A program made the position numbers and the translations under genes. This document shows, one piece after another, positions 52,935 to 61,812 of a DNA stretch of 64,000 bases. A model generated the notes under the pieces. It was not told the DNA's origin and did no database searches. It saw only the letters and a program-made list of their open reading frames with translations. Source of the DNA: Streptomyces sp. NBC_00273 (lineage in GTDB: Bacteria > Actinomycetota > Actinomycetes > Streptomycetales > Streptomycetaceae); NCBI RefSeq assembly GCF_036178145.1, contig NZ_CP108067.1, positions 8,695,001-8,759,000 on the forward strand. Direction: 5' to 3'. Numbering within the stretch: position 1 is the stretch's first letter; every line of letters starts with the position of its first letter.

Positions 52935-53810
52935 TTAAGGCTTGGGCAGCACGCAGCCGGGGCGGTTCAGATCGATCTTGTTGCCGGGTGCTATGCAGGG
53001 GACGACGATGTACGTCTGCTGTGCGTAGTTGATGCCCTGGCGGACCGTCACGTTGCCGTTCTGGTCGACCTCGCACGGGTTGTTCTCCGTGCAGCGGGCG
53101 CCGTCCTCATTGCCCGTGTTGTTGACGGCGACGACCTTGCCGGTCGCCGTGTCGACCACCGGTGACCCGGAAGTGCCGCCGATGGTGTTGCAGGCGGAGG
53201 TGTAACGGACCGAGTCCTTCCAGGTCCAGTCGCCCTCCTTGAGGCGGTAGGCGAAGCCGTCCACCTTGCAGCTGTAGATCCGCTTCCAGTAGCCGGAGAC
53301 CACCTTGATGGCCGAGCCCTGGGTCGGGCGTGCGCCGTCGAGGGTGAGCGCGGTGATGCCGTACTGGCTCTGGATCTGGGCGTAGGTGCGGGTGAGCTGG
53401 TAGATCGAGATGTCGGTGTCGGTCATCGTCGCGTACGCGATCTTGCTCGCGCGGAGCGTTCCGACCTTCGATCCCGCCGAGTTGAGCAGCGAGAACGAGC
53501 GGCTGGACGGGCGGTCCTTGACGACCTCGCCGGCCGCGGGGAAGCCCGACTCCAGGCAGTGCCCGTTGGACAGGACCAGCGCGAGGTCGTTCGGCTGGGA
53601 GCCGGGCGCGCGGACGACGGAACCGGAACAGTTGCTGAGGGCCACGGTGCCCGCGAAGTCGACCGCGACGGCGGTGGCCTCGGGGGCGGTGGGGGCGTTG
53701 GCGGTGGGCGAGGCGGGTGCGGGTGTGGTGGTGGGCGCGGCCACGGCGGGGGTGACCGCCGCTCCCAGGAGGAGCAGGGAGAGTAAGGCGCCGGTGAGAG
53801 GCTTGTTCAT
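52935..53810 (-). CDS. Secreted trypsin-like serine protease (S1 family)
   Basis: 291 residues from ATG 53810. The signal peptide ends at PAVAAP, followed by a Pro/Thr/Ala-rich pro-region. The chymotrypsin-fold triad is visible: His in LSNGHCLE, Asp in TMTDTDISIYQL and Ser in GGTSGSPVV. Six or more cysteines suggest disulfides. It digests extracellular protein. Its 5' leader has a paired 8-bp inverted repeat. Confidence 0.9.
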   Translation of the reverse strand: MNKPLTGALLSLLLLGAAVTPAVAAPTTTPAPASPTANAPTAPEATAVAVDFAGTVALSNCSGSVVRAPGSQPNDLALVLSNGHCLESGFPAAGEVVKDRPSSRSFSLLNSAGSKVGTLRASKIAYATMTDTDISIYQLTRTYAQIQSQYGITALTLDGARPTQGSAIKVVSGYWKRIYSCKVDGFAYRLKEGDWTWKDSVRYTSACNTIGGTSGSPVVDTATGKVVAVNNTGNEDGARCTENNPCEVDQNGNVTVRQGINYAQQTYIVVPCIAPGNKIDLNRPGCVLPKP

Positions 53811-53830
53811 GTGGGGGTTCCCCTCTGCTG

Positions 53831-53870
53831 ACAATGCGACCGAAGATCCTCCGGTTGTCATGCGCATTGT
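53831..53870. repeat. Inverted repeat in the leader/promoter of the trypsin-like protease
   Basis: ACAATGCG (53831-53838) pairs with CGCATTGT (53863-53870), and inside it ACCG with CGGT. It lies 20 bases upstream of the protease start on the minus strand, so it could be an operator or an mRNA hairpin affecting translation. Confidence 0.45.
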
Positions 53871-54039
53871 TGGTATCCCGGCTTCAAGTCGCAAGACCGC
53901 ATGGCGAGTTGACGCCGGTACCGGGAGAGGGGTCCCGGGCGGCACCGAGTGCACATATAACGGACTGCGCACAGGTGTTCCGCACCGGTGGCTTTGCCTC
54001 CTACGGTCGGGGCAGCACAGTTCCGGACCAGGAGGCAAT

Positions 54040-54546
54040 GTGAAGCGCGAGATCGACATCGACCAGCTGGTGACGGCGATGAAGGCGGTCGACGAGGCGG
54101 GGCGGCTCTTCGAGGAGGCGCGCGCCGTGTACGAGGCGCGCGGCCTCAAGCGGATCAGTGACGACTTCAAAGTGGCGGGCGGCTCCGTCCAGACCCTGCA
54201 GGGCGCCGAGGAGATGGCCCTCGGGGCCCGCAAGTACCTCGCCGAACTCGCGCTGATCGCCGGCTACGCGGCCGCCGGTCTCGACGAGCGCGCGGGAGAG
54301 AGACCGGAGACCGCCCGGGCCGGCTTCCCCGGCATCTCGGGCGGCGGTGCCCGCATGGGCCGCCCGCTGCTGGATCCGACCCTGGAAGGACTGCGGCTCC
54401 TGCTGGCCGTCGACTTCTTCGAGCCCGCCTTCAAGACCGCGATCGAGGAAGTCGTGCAGGCCGAGAAGGCCACCTATCCCGACCCCTCCACGTTCCGCAT
54501 CCCCAAGCGCGCCGACCGCGCCGCCGGTGTCGGCCGTACCCCCTGA
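54040..54546 (+). CDS. Conserved helical protein of unknown function
   Basis: 168 residues, GTG 54040 behind CCAGGAGG. No signal peptide. Mostly helical with alternating charged and hydrophobic residues (IDQLVTAMKAVDEAGRLFEE, EEMALGARKYLAELALIAGY), followed by a Gly/Arg-rich joint and a second helix (GLRLLLAVDFFEPAFKTAIE). No family recognised. Another small gene follows 36 bases on. Confidence 0.62.
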   Translation: MKREIDIDQLVTAMKAVDEAGRLFEEARAVYEARGLKRISDDFKVAGGSVQTLQGAEEMALGARKYLAELALIAGYAAAGLDERAGERPETARAGFPGISGGGARMGRPLLDPTLEGLRLLLAVDFFEPAFKTAIEEVVQAEKATYPDPSTFRIPKRADRAAGVGRTP

Positions 54547-54582
54547 GGTGCCGGGCCGGGCCGACGGGGCGAGGCTGGGGGT

Positions 54583-54828
54583 ATGCATCATGCACCCGTC
54601 GTCGTGCACCGGATCTTCCCGTCGGGGGGCCGGCAGGTGACCCTGCGGACCTCGAACGGAGAGGAGGCCCTGGGCCTGGCCCGCTCCGACGAGGACGTCA
54701 TCGAGTTCCTGCGCCGCGCCGGCATGCCGGACCCCGACGAAGTGGTCCTCGGCGGCACCGAACTACTGGACTGGGAGTGGGACACCCCCCACGTGTACGA
54801 GGCCGACCCGCCGACCGACGACCTCTGA
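54583..54828 (+). CDS. Small conserved hypothetical protein
   Basis: 81 residues. A predicted small beta-rich fold (VVVHRIFPSGGRQVTLRTSN) followed by acidic GMPDPDEVVLGGTELLDWEW. I recognise it as a recurrent small Streptomyces protein without known function. Spacing suggests it may share a transcript with the preceding gene. Confidence 0.65.
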   Translation: MHHAPVVVHRIFPSGGRQVTLRTSNGEEALGLARSDEDVIEFLRRAGMPDPDEVVLGGTELLDWEWDTPHVYEADPPTDDL

Positions 54829-54851
54829 GCGGTCTCCGTCGGCCGGTCCGG

Positions 54852-55751
54852 TCAGCCGTGGTGCACGGCCTCCAGGACGGCCAGATCCTCCTCGGACAGG
54901 CGCAGGGCCCCCGCGGCCACGTTCGCGTCGAGGTGAGCCGGGTCACCGGTGCCGGGAATGGCCAGAACGTGCCGCCCCCGCCCGAGCGTCCACGCCAGCC
55001 GTACCTGCGCCGGGCTCGCGCCGTGCGCCCGGGCGACGGCCCGCACCGCCTCGTGCTCGGCACCGCTCGCGCCGGCCTGCCGTCCGGTCCCGGCGATGGA
55101 GTAGAAGGGGACGAACGCGATGCCCTGCTCACCGCAGGTGCGCACGAACCCGTCGTGCTCGGGCCGCACCCCGATCCCGTACATGTTCTGTACGCAGACC
55201 ACCGGCGCGATGGCCCGGGCCTCGGCGAGGTGCTCGGGCGTGACGTTGGAGATGCCGAGGTGGCGGACGAGGCCCGCCTCGCGGAGCTCGGCCAGCGCGC
55301 CGAAGCGCTCGGCGATGGAACCGGTCCCGACGATGCGCAGGTTCACCACGTCGAGGTGGTCGCGCCCGAGCTGGCGCAGGTTCTCCTCGACCTGGCCGCG
55401 CAGCCGCTCCGGGGTGGCGTGGCTCCACACCCCGGAGGGGTCCCGGCCCGGGCCGACCTTGGTGGTGATCACGAGGTCCTCCGGGTAGGGGGACAGCGCG
55501 GCGTTGATCAGCTCGTTGGCGGAGCGCAGCGGCGAGAAGTAGAACGCGGCGGTGTCGATGTGGTTAACCCCGAGCTCGACCGCCCGGCGCAGTACGCCGA
55601 TCGCCCGGCCGCGGTCCCGGGGTACGGCGTCGTCCGCGAACGCCTCGCCGGTCTGGGGCAGGCGCATCGCGCCGAAGCCGATCCGATTGATCTTCAGGTC
55701 GCCGAGGTTCCAGGTGCCCGCCGCGTCCGCGGTCGTCGTCTGTGATGTCAT
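54852..55751 (-). CDS. Aldo/keto reductase
   Basis: 299 residues. TIM-barrel AKR: FGAMRL near the start, the catalytic Asp/Tyr segment NHIDTAAFYFSP, Lys in VITTKVG, LGISNVTPEHL and the NADPH-binding end VLAIPGTGDPAHLDANV. The usual catalytic His region reads DVVNLRIVG, i.e. Asn instead of His, as in some AKR subgroups. Substrate unknown. Divergent from the ArsR-type regulator, which may control it. Confidence 0.9.
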   Translation of the reverse strand: MTSQTTTADAAGTWNLGDLKINRIGFGAMRLPQTGEAFADDAVPRDRGRAIGVLRRAVELGVNHIDTAAFYFSPLRSANELINAALSPYPEDLVITTKVGPGRDPSGVWSHATPERLRGQVEENLRQLGRDHLDVVNLRIVGTGSIAERFGALAELREAGLVRHLGISNVTPEHLAEARAIAPVVCVQNMYGIGVRPEHDGFVRTCGEQGIAFVPFYSIAGTGRQAGASGAEHEAVRAVARAHGASPAQVRLAWTLGRGRHVLAIPGTGDPAHLDANVAAGALRLSEEDLAVLEAVHHG

Positions 55752-55815
55752 GCCCGGATGATCGCCACCCGGTAGGCTGCCAGGCCATTGATTAAGGCAT
55801 GACTGAATCCTTGGA

Positions 55816-56847
55816 GTGGCGGTGCGGGCCGAGCTGGCGTTCTCCGTGAGCGACCTCGCGCAGATGCGGTTCGCCGTCTCACCGATGTGGGAGGTCGGGC
55901 CCAGCTACCGGCTGCTGGCTTCCGGGACCGCGTCCCCCGTGCACCGGCCCTGGACCCAGCAGGTGCGGCCACGGTTGGCGGCCGCCGGCCTCGACCGGGG
56001 CTGGTTGGCCGAACTGATCCCGCCCGCGGGGTACGTACCCGACTTCCTCAATCCGGCGCCCACCGGGCCGGCGCCCTCCCTGGCGGAGGAACTCGTCAGG
56101 ATCCGGGCCACGCCCACCTCCCGGGTCCGCAAGGACCTCGACCGCCTGCGACAGGAACGAGGAGGCCTCGGCCCGCGCACGCGGACCCTGTACGCCGACC
56201 CGCGGGCCCGCCTGGTCCGGGTCGCGGAAGAGATCGGGACCTACTGGGAGCTGGCCCTGGCACCCTACTGGGCACGGATCCGCGCGGTACTCGACGCCGA
56301 TGTCTTCCACCGGGCCCGGCAGGCCGCCGAGCACGGAGCGGGCCGCCTCTTCAACGACCTCCACCCCTCGGTGAGCTGGGGCGACGACGCGCTCCGGCTC
56401 TCCCGCCGGCATCGGCCCCTGTCCCGCGGGACGGCGGGCGCCGGGCTGCTGCTGATCCCCTCGGTCTTCACCGGACCGGTCCCCTTCACCCGTGTGACGC
56501 CCCCGGAACCGCCGCAACTCGCCTATCCGGCGCGCGGCACCGGCTCACTGTGGGAACCCCGGCCCGCCGGCCGGACCGAGGCCCTGGCCGCCGTGCTCGG
56601 CCGCTCCCGCACCCGGCTGCTGACCGAACTGGAAACCCCGGCCTCCACCACCGAACTGGCCCGCCGTACCGGGCTCTCGGCCGCCGGAGTGTCCCAGTAC
56701 CTGACCGCGCTGCGCGCAGCGGGCCTGGTCAGCGCCCACCGGGCCGGCCGCTCCGTGCTCTATGCCCGCACCGCCGTCGCCGAGGCCCTCCTCGTTGCCT
56801 ACACTCCAGGCGTGGAGCGGGGACGATCACAGGGAGGGGCATCGTGA
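55816..56847 (+). CDS. ArsR-family regulator with N-terminal DUF5937 domain
   Basis: 343 residues from GTG 55816; GTG 55822 is an alternative. A long N-terminal domain (ELAFSVSDLAQMRFAVSPMW) is followed by a C-terminal winged helix-turn-helix (LETPASTTELARRTGLSAAG, VSQYLTALRAAGLVSAHRAG). It is divergent from the aldo/keto reductase. Its stop overlaps the next start (GTGA), so it is coupled with the SRPBCC gene. Confidence 0.86.
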   Translation: MAVRAELAFSVSDLAQMRFAVSPMWEVGPSYRLLASGTASPVHRPWTQQVRPRLAAAGLDRGWLAELIPPAGYVPDFLNPAPTGPAPSLAEELVRIRATPTSRVRKDLDRLRQERGGLGPRTRTLYADPRARLVRVAEEIGTYWELALAPYWARIRAVLDADVFHRARQAAEHGAGRLFNDLHPSVSWGDDALRLSRRHRPLSRGTAGAGLLLIPSVFTGPVPFTRVTPPEPPQLAYPARGTGSLWEPRPAGRTEALAAVLGRSRTRLLTELETPASTTELARRTGLSAAGVSQYLTALRAAGLVSAHRAGRSVLYARTAVAEALLVAYTPGVERGRSQGGAS

Positions 56848-57362
56848 GCGAGCGCCGGTGGAGCCTGGAAGAGCACGTCGTGGTGGACGCCGCCCCCGCG
56901 GACGTCCACCGGATGGTGTCCGACCTGCGGAACATGGGCCGTTGGAGCCCCGAATGCCGCCGCGTCTGGGTGCTCCGGCCGCCGGCCCGCTCCGGCACCC
57001 GCTTCGTAGGGCTCAACCGGAGAGGCCCGTTCCTCTGGTTCACGGTGGGCCGGATCAAGGCCCTGCGCGCACCGGCGCAGACGCCGGACGGGTCCGGTGA
57101 GTTCACCTTCGACGTCGGCATCTTCGGTCTGCCGATCGCACGGTGGGGATACCGGTTCGAGCCGGAGGGCGAGCGCACGCGCGTCACGGAGACCTGGCAG
57201 GACCTGCGCACCGGTCGGGGCTCCCGGCTGACCGAGCTGCTCGGCACGGTGTTCGCCGGCACCAGCCCGGACCGGCGCATCGCGGTCAACCGCGCCGGGA
57301 TGCGCACGACCCTGGCCCGTCTCGCGGCCGCCTTCGGCGGGGTCACGCAGCCCCGTCCTTGA
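56844..57362 (+). CDS. SRPBCC-family protein
   Basis: 172 residues from GTG 56844. START-like fold: SLEEHVVVDAAPADVHRMVS, then WSPECRRVWVLRPP and ARWGYRFEPEGERTRVTETW. Family members bind or modify small hydrophobic ligands, so it may be the partner or sensor arm of the coupled regulator. Its last 20 bases overlap the convergent SHOCT gene. Confidence 0.85.
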   Translation: MSERRWSLEEHVVVDAAPADVHRMVSDLRNMGRWSPECRRVWVLRPPARSGTRFVGLNRRGPFLWFTVGRIKALRAPAQTPDGSGEFTFDVGIFGLPIARWGYRFEPEGERTRVTETWQDLRTGRGSRLTELLGTVFAGTSPDRRIAVNRAGMRTTLARLAAAFGGVTQPRP

Positions 57363-57618
57363 GGGACCGGCCGAACTGCTCGTCCAGGACGGACAGCCGC
57401 CGCCAGTACTCCTCCTCGTCGATCTCCCCGGCGGCGAAGCGCCGCCCCAGGATCGCGATCGGCGACCGCTCACCGTAGGCCGGTGCCCCGCGGTGCCCGC
57501 GCCGGACGGTACGGCGCAGCACGGTGACTACACCGGCGATGACCGCCGCCCAGATCAGCGGAAGGAACAGGATCCACGGGCCGGGCCCGTCGTAGGCGAG
57601 GGTGGTGAAGGTGTCCAT
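57343..57618 (-). CDS. SHOCT-domain membrane protein
   Basis: 91 residues from ATG 57618. One membrane helix (PWILFLPLIWAAVIAGVVTV), a basic linker, then a SHOCT domain (ILGRRFAAGEIDEEEYWRRL, SVLDEQF). SHOCT domains are short oligomerisation modules. Function unknown. The preceding inverted repeat at 57701-57744 lies in its leader region. Confidence 0.82.
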   Translation of the reverse strand: MDTFTTLAYDGPGPWILFLPLIWAAVIAGVVTVLRRTVRRGHRGAPAYGERSPIAILGRRFAAGEIDEEEYWRRLSVLDEQFGRSLKDGAA

Positions 57619-57700
57619 CTCGATTCGTCTCCTCGGAAGCACGGACGTTTCGTCTCATCCCGAGACTCCTCTGAAAGCTCCCTCCGGTCGTCGTACGGCC

Positions 57701-57744
57701 GGCTGCACCCCGGGTACTTCCACGGGAGTACCCGGGGTGCAGCC
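57701..57744. repeat. 18-bp perfect inverted repeat between divergent genes
   Basis: GGCTGCACCCCGGGTACT (57701-57718) and AGTACCCGGGGTGCAGCC (57727-57744) are perfect complements around an eight-base loop. Unlike the other strong hairpins of this window it does not follow a gene: it lies upstream of two divergent genes. It may be an operator, an attenuator or a leftover terminator. Confidence 0.7.
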
Positions 57745-57915
57745 GTGCGGGCCGGGACGCGCGGGACAGTAGGGGGTAATACGCACATTTCGCGCAATTC
57801 CCCGTTCCCCGTACGCAGCCGCGCACGCTCGGTAACGTCTGGATCACAAGCAGTCCGGTGTCGCCAGGAACTGAGCACCGGGCGGAGTCCGTAGAAGGCA
57901 AGGGAGCGAATACCG

Positions 57916-58290
57916 ATGGCGAACGTTGAGGTCTCTTTGAAGGAGACGATGACGTCGATCGAGGGCGCGATGGGAGCCGCGTTGGTGGACTACACCAGCG
58001 GTATGGCGCTGGGGACCCTCGGCGGTGGCAAGGATCTCGACCTCACGGTCGCCGCCGCGGGCAACACGGACGTGATCCGGGCCAAGGTCCGCACGATGGA
58101 GATGCTGGGCCTCAAGGACGAGATCGAGGACGTCCTGATCACCCTCGGCGGCCAGTACCACCTGATCCGGCTGCTCAAGGGTCGGGGGCACAGCGGCCTG
58201 TTCCTGTACGTCGTACTGGACAAGTCCCAGTCCAACCTGGCCATGGCCCGTCACCAGCTCAAGCGAGTCGAGGCTGCCCTGGAGCTCTGA
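57916..58290 (+). CDS. Small roadblock/LC7-like protein
   Basis: 124 residues, ATG 57916 behind AAGGGAGCG. Alternating strands and helices (SIEGAMGAALVDYTSGMALG, VIRAKVRTMEMLGLKDEIED, RGHSGLFLYVVLDKSQSNLA) fit the roadblock/profilin-like fold, and the family recurs in Streptomyces. Roadblock proteins act with small GTPases or sensor kinases, but neither is nearby. An ArsR-type gene follows after a perfect palindrome. Confidence 0.78.
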   Translation: MANVEVSLKETMTSIEGAMGAALVDYTSGMALGTLGGGKDLDLTVAAAGNTDVIRAKVRTMEMLGLKDEIEDVLITLGGQYHLIRLLKGRGHSGLFLYVVLDKSQSNLAMARHQLKRVEAALEL

Positions 58291-58324
58291 GTCCGGCATT
58301 TTTGCGCCCACGCATGCCCACGAG

Positions 58325-58340
58325 TTGAAGAATTCTTCAA
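58325..58340. promoter_or_regulatory. 16-bp perfect palindrome upstream of the ArsR-type regulator
   Basis: TTGAAGAATTCTTCAA is fully symmetric and AT-rich in a GC-rich setting. It is 126 bases before the regulator start. Size and composition fit an operator of an ArsR/SmtB-type repressor controlling its own gene. Confidence 0.72.
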
Positions 58341-58465
58341 TCCGGCACATCTGAAACAGGTAATCCCCGGGCGTGCGTGGGCCCGTCCGTACGAATGTAT
58401 GGGTGGTCGGTCGACTGGAAGCCCCGCGCCCCCAAGCAAGGTCTGAAGCAACAGCAGGAGCAGTC

Positions 58466-58837
58466 ATGGGAATGCAGGTACCCCTCTACCAGGCGAAGGC
58501 CGAGTTCTTCCGCATGCTCGGACACCCCGTCCGCATCCGCGTCCTGGAACTCCTGCAGAACGGCCCCGTACCCGTGCGCGACCTCCTCGCCGCGATCGAC
58601 GTCGAGGCATCGAACCTCTCCCAGCAGTTGGCGGTCCTGCGCCGGTCCGGCATCGTCGTTTCCATCCGCGACGGAGCGACCGTCAGTTACGCCCTGGCCG
58701 GCGGCGACGTGGCCGACCTCCTGCGCGCGGCGCGCCGCATCCTGACCGAGCTCCTGACGGGTCAGAGCGAACTCCTGGCCGAACTCAAGCAGTTGGGGCC
58801 CCAGTCGGACCGAGCGGACAAGGTCATCGGCCGCTGA
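58466..58837 (+). CDS. ArsR/SmtB-family transcriptional regulator
   Basis: 123 residues from ATG 58466 (GCAGGAG). Winged helix-turn-helix: RMLGHPVRIRVLELLQNGP, then LLAAIDVEASNLSQQLAVLR and RSGIVVSIRDGATVSYALAG. No metal-binding ELCVCDL motif, so it is probably a non-metal or redox-type member. Likely autoregulated through the palindrome at 58325. Confidence 0.9.
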   Translation: MGMQVPLYQAKAEFFRMLGHPVRIRVLELLQNGPVPVRDLLAAIDVEASNLSQQLAVLRRSGIVVSIRDGATVSYALAGGDVADLLRAARRILTELLTGQSELLAELKQLGPQSDRADKVIGR

Positions 58838-58990
58838 CCACCCGTACCGGTGCCCCGCCGTCATGGCTTCCGCGCCCCCTCCGGTGGGTACGCATCCTTC
58901 TCGGCCGATGCAAATGAAGTCCTCGGCGGATCCGAGAGGTTGAGGCTGGCCGTGCCTGAAGGCACCGGTCATCGGGAAGGGACGAGCCGG

Positions 58991-59290
58991 ATGAAACGCG
59001 TTCTGTCACTGATCAGCTCCATGGTTCTGGGCACCTGTCTGGCGGTCGCGGGTGCCACGCCTGCCGCCGCCGATCCGTACGACTGCAGCACTTGGTACAA
59101 GTCCAGTACGACCGCTGCGGGAACCTGCACCAACGGAACCGGAGAGTTCCGCGTCTACACGCGGTGCGACAGGTTCCTGGCAAGGGACTACACGGTGTAC
59201 GACCCGACGTGGCGGCGCGTCGGCACCACGAGCACGGCGATCTGCCACAGTGGTGGCAAGCCGTACGGCGCCGGCATCCAAGTGCGCTGA
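58991..59290 (+). CDS. Small secreted cysteine-containing protein
   Basis: 99 residues. The signal peptide ends at TPAAADP. The mature part of about 70 residues has four cysteines (DCSTWY, GTCTNG, TRCDRF, AICHSG), probably two disulfides, and is rich in Thr, Tyr and Arg. No family recognised; extracellular small proteins of this form are frequent in streptomycetes. Confidence 0.75.
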   Translation: MKRVLSLISSMVLGTCLAVAGATPAAADPYDCSTWYKSSTTAAGTCTNGTGEFRVYTRCDRFLARDYTVYDPTWRRVGTTSTAICHSGGKPYGAGIQVR

Positions 59291-59367
59291 CGAAGGCCCC
59301 CTACCCGGTCGCCGCACCGCTTGGTACCTTCCGCGCGCACCCGCGGGACGCCGAACCAGGGGGAATC

Positions 59368-61290
59368 ATGGCCGAGTTGCTGACCAGCGAGGATCCGGAA
59401 CGGATCGCGGGGTACTGGCTCGCCGCCCGGCTCGGCGCGGGTGGCCGAGGGACGGTGTACGAGGCCTACGACGAGGCCGGGCAGCGCGTCGCCGTCAAGG
59501 TACTGCGCCCGGAACTCGTCGCCCGCCCCGACACCGCGGGCCGGTTCGCCAAGGAAGTGCTCGCCGCGCAGCGCGTGGAGTCCTTCTGTACTGCACGGGT
59601 CCTGGAGAGCGGAACCGATGGCGAACGACCCTACATCGTCAGCGAGTTCGTCCCCGGCCGGGATCTGCGCAAGGCCGTCCGCGACTCGGGCCCGCTCACC
59701 GGCGAAGCGCTGGTGCGGCTGGCCACCGGGGCCGCCACCGCCCTGGCCGCCGTCCACCGCGCGGGTGTCGTCCACCGCGACCTCAAACCGGACAACGTCC
59801 TCCTCGGCCCCGACGGCCCCCGCGTCATCGACTTCGGCATCGCCCGCACCACGGACATGTCGCTCACCGACACCGGACGCCTGATGGGCACACCGGGCTA
59901 CATGGCCCCCGAGGTGCTCACCGGGCGCCGCGCCGACGGCGCCGCCGACGTCTTCGCCTGGGGAGCGGTGATGCTGTTCGCGGCCACCGGACGCGATCCC
60001 TTCCGCGGCGAGAACATCGGCGCGGTCGTCGTACGGGTCACCGAACACCATCCGGACCTCACCCCCTTGCCGCCCGCGCTGCGCGAGCTGGTGGGCGAGG
60101 CACTGGCCAAGGCCCCGGCGGACCGTCCCACCGCCACCGGGCTCCTGCTGAGGATGCCGGGCGGACCCGCCGATGCGGCCGATCCGGCCCTGCTCGCCGC
60201 CGGTCGGGAGAACGCCGGGCGCCTGCGCGACGCCACCGCCGACACGGCCGAGCCGGCTCTGGGCGCCGCCGCGGAGACGACGTACCAGCGCTCGTCGAAG
60301 CCGGTCCAGCAGGCCGTACGGGAGATCGCGCTCCGCCTGATCGTCCCCGGCGCCGCCGCCGACGGCTCCCAGGACGCCCTCCGTACCGCCGCCACAGCGG
60401 AATGGCTCGACGGCCGCCCGTACGAGGAACGCGGCGCGCTGCGCCACGCGTTCGGCTCCCTCGCCGGGGCCCGGCTCCTCGTCCTCGAGGACGACGCCGC
60501 ACGCCTCGCCTCCCTCGGCCTGCTGCGCGCCTGGCCGCGGTTGCGCGGCTGGGTGGACCACGACCGCGAAGTCCTGCTCCTGCTGCGCTGGCTCACCGCG
60601 GCCGCCGGGCACTGGGACGGGCAGGGCCGGCGGGCCGAGGACCTCCCGGCCGGCAACGCCCCGGCGGCGGCACGCGCCTGCGCGGCCGGGGCGCCGGTCT
60701 GGCACCGTGCGAGTCGGTTGGAGGGTGCGTTCCTCGAGGCGTGCCGCCAAGCGGCCGCAGCGCGCCGGAGGCGTACCCGGCGGCTGCGCGCGGGCGCGTC
60801 GGCCCTGCCGTCCCTCGCGCTCGTGGCGGGCCTGGTCTCCTGGCAGCAGAAGGGCGTCAGCGACGAACGGGCCCGTCAGGCGTCCGCCCGTACCCCCGAA
60901 ATGGCCGCCCTGCTCAGCGTCGCGGCCTGGCGGATCGCCCCCGTCGACGACGCGCGGGCCGCCCTGTACGGATCCCCGGGCCAGGCGCGGAGGTCCGGGA
61001 CGTGGTCAGCGGCAAGCGCACGGGCCGGGCCGACCTGCCCGAGCCCACCCCCCGGCATGCCGCCCGCCGTGGACCCCAGGGGGGCCGTCGTGGCGCCACC
61101 CAAGGTCGTTGCGATCGCCCGGGAGGCCGCCTGGGTCGCGGTCACCACCACCGCTCCCGACAAGGGGGTCCTCGTCGACGGCCGTTCCGGCCGGCCGGTG
61201 CAGCGCACACCGGGGAACGGCGCCGTCGCCCTGTCCCAGGACGGCGCGACCTACGCCCACGGTCCGCCGGGCAGGCCCGTGCAGCTGTAA
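59368..61290 (+). CDS. Ser/Thr protein kinase with truncated, decayed C-terminus
   Basis: 640 residues from ATG 59368. The Hanks-type kinase domain (about 14-270) is intact: glycine loop GAGGRGTV, Lys44, HRDLKPDN with Asp138, DFGIAR with Asp155, and MAPEVL. After residue 300 comes a winged-helix-like segment usual in STAND proteins (PVQQAVREIALRLIVPG, LLRAWPRLRGWVDHDREVLL), but the STAND ATPase itself is missing. A membrane helix lies near 478-495. Beyond about residue 538 the frame is out of phase for a stretch. The gene ends at an early stop inside what was a WD40 propeller. Confidence 0.78.
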   Translation: MAELLTSEDPERIAGYWLAARLGAGGRGTVYEAYDEAGQRVAVKVLRPELVARPDTAGRFAKEVLAAQRVESFCTARVLESGTDGERPYIVSEFVPGRDLRKAVRDSGPLTGEALVRLATGAATALAAVHRAGVVHRDLKPDNVLLGPDGPRVIDFGIARTTDMSLTDTGRLMGTPGYMAPEVLTGRRADGAADVFAWGAVMLFAATGRDPFRGENIGAVVVRVTEHHPDLTPLPPALRELVGEALAKAPADRPTATGLLLRMPGGPADAADPALLAAGRENAGRLRDATADTAEPALGAAAETTYQRSSKPVQQAVREIALRLIVPGAAADGSQDALRTAATAEWLDGRPYEERGALRHAFGSLAGARLLVLEDDAARLASLGLLRAWPRLRGWVDHDREVLLLLRWLTAAAGHWDGQGRRAEDLPAGNAPAAARACAAGAPVWHRASRLEGAFLEACRQAAAARRRRTRRLRAGASALPSLALVAGLVSWQQKGVSDERARQASARTPEMAALLSVAAWRIAPVDDARAALYGSPGQARRSGTWSAASARAGPTCPSPPPGMPPAVDPRGAVVAPPKVVAIAREAAWVAVTTTAPDKGVLVDGRSGRPVQRTPGNGAVALSQDGATYAHGPPGRPVQL

Positions 61291-61740
61291 CGCCTGATCC
61301 ACACCGGAACCGGCAGCACCTCCTCGCTGTGGGGCGCGTCCTCGCGCACCGCCGTAAGCGAGTTCGACGCGGACAGCCGGCTGCTGCGGTACGCGGCCCG
61401 GGACCGTCAGGTCCGTTCGCTGGACCTGACGTACGGACTCTCACGCTCTGGGACGGCGACGGACACCGCCGCTTGGGAGGTCTGTCGAGTACGGCGGCTC
61501 CCCGCGGCGACGACTTCGGCGGGCGGGTGGCGGGGCTGCGGTTCTCCCGCGACGGCAAGACCCTGGCCGCGGTCGTCGGCGACGGCCGGATCCAGCTGCG
61601 GGTCGTACCCGCCCGGTGCCGTCTCGGCGATCCGTGGCGCGGGTGCTGTGCGAGCGGGTCGGCCGGGACCTCACCCGCGCGCAGTGGGAGCAGAACGCTT
61701 CCGACACTGCGGAGCTGCGTTCGCTACGGCCGCGTCGGCC
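60980..61740 (+). pseudogene. Frameshifted WD40 propeller remnant of the kinase gene
   Basis: Coding sense jumps between frames. One frame gives EVRDVVSGKRTGRADLPEPT. The kinase frame then resumes with AREAAWVAVTTTAPDKGVLV up to the stop at 61288. After it, the same frame continues in sense (LIHTGTGSTSSLWGASSRT). Another frame has FGGRVAGLRFSRDGKTLAAV, a WD40 unit. A third ends with ARVLCERVGRDLTRAQWEQN, the usual C-terminal signature of such kinases. Several indels and one stop have broken the propeller. Confidence 0.7.
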
Positions 61741-61812
61741 GCGATCTGCCGCACCGGGCGAGTACAAGGGAGGGCGAACCGCAAACCTCAGCGTTCCGAC
61801 ACGAGGAGCACG

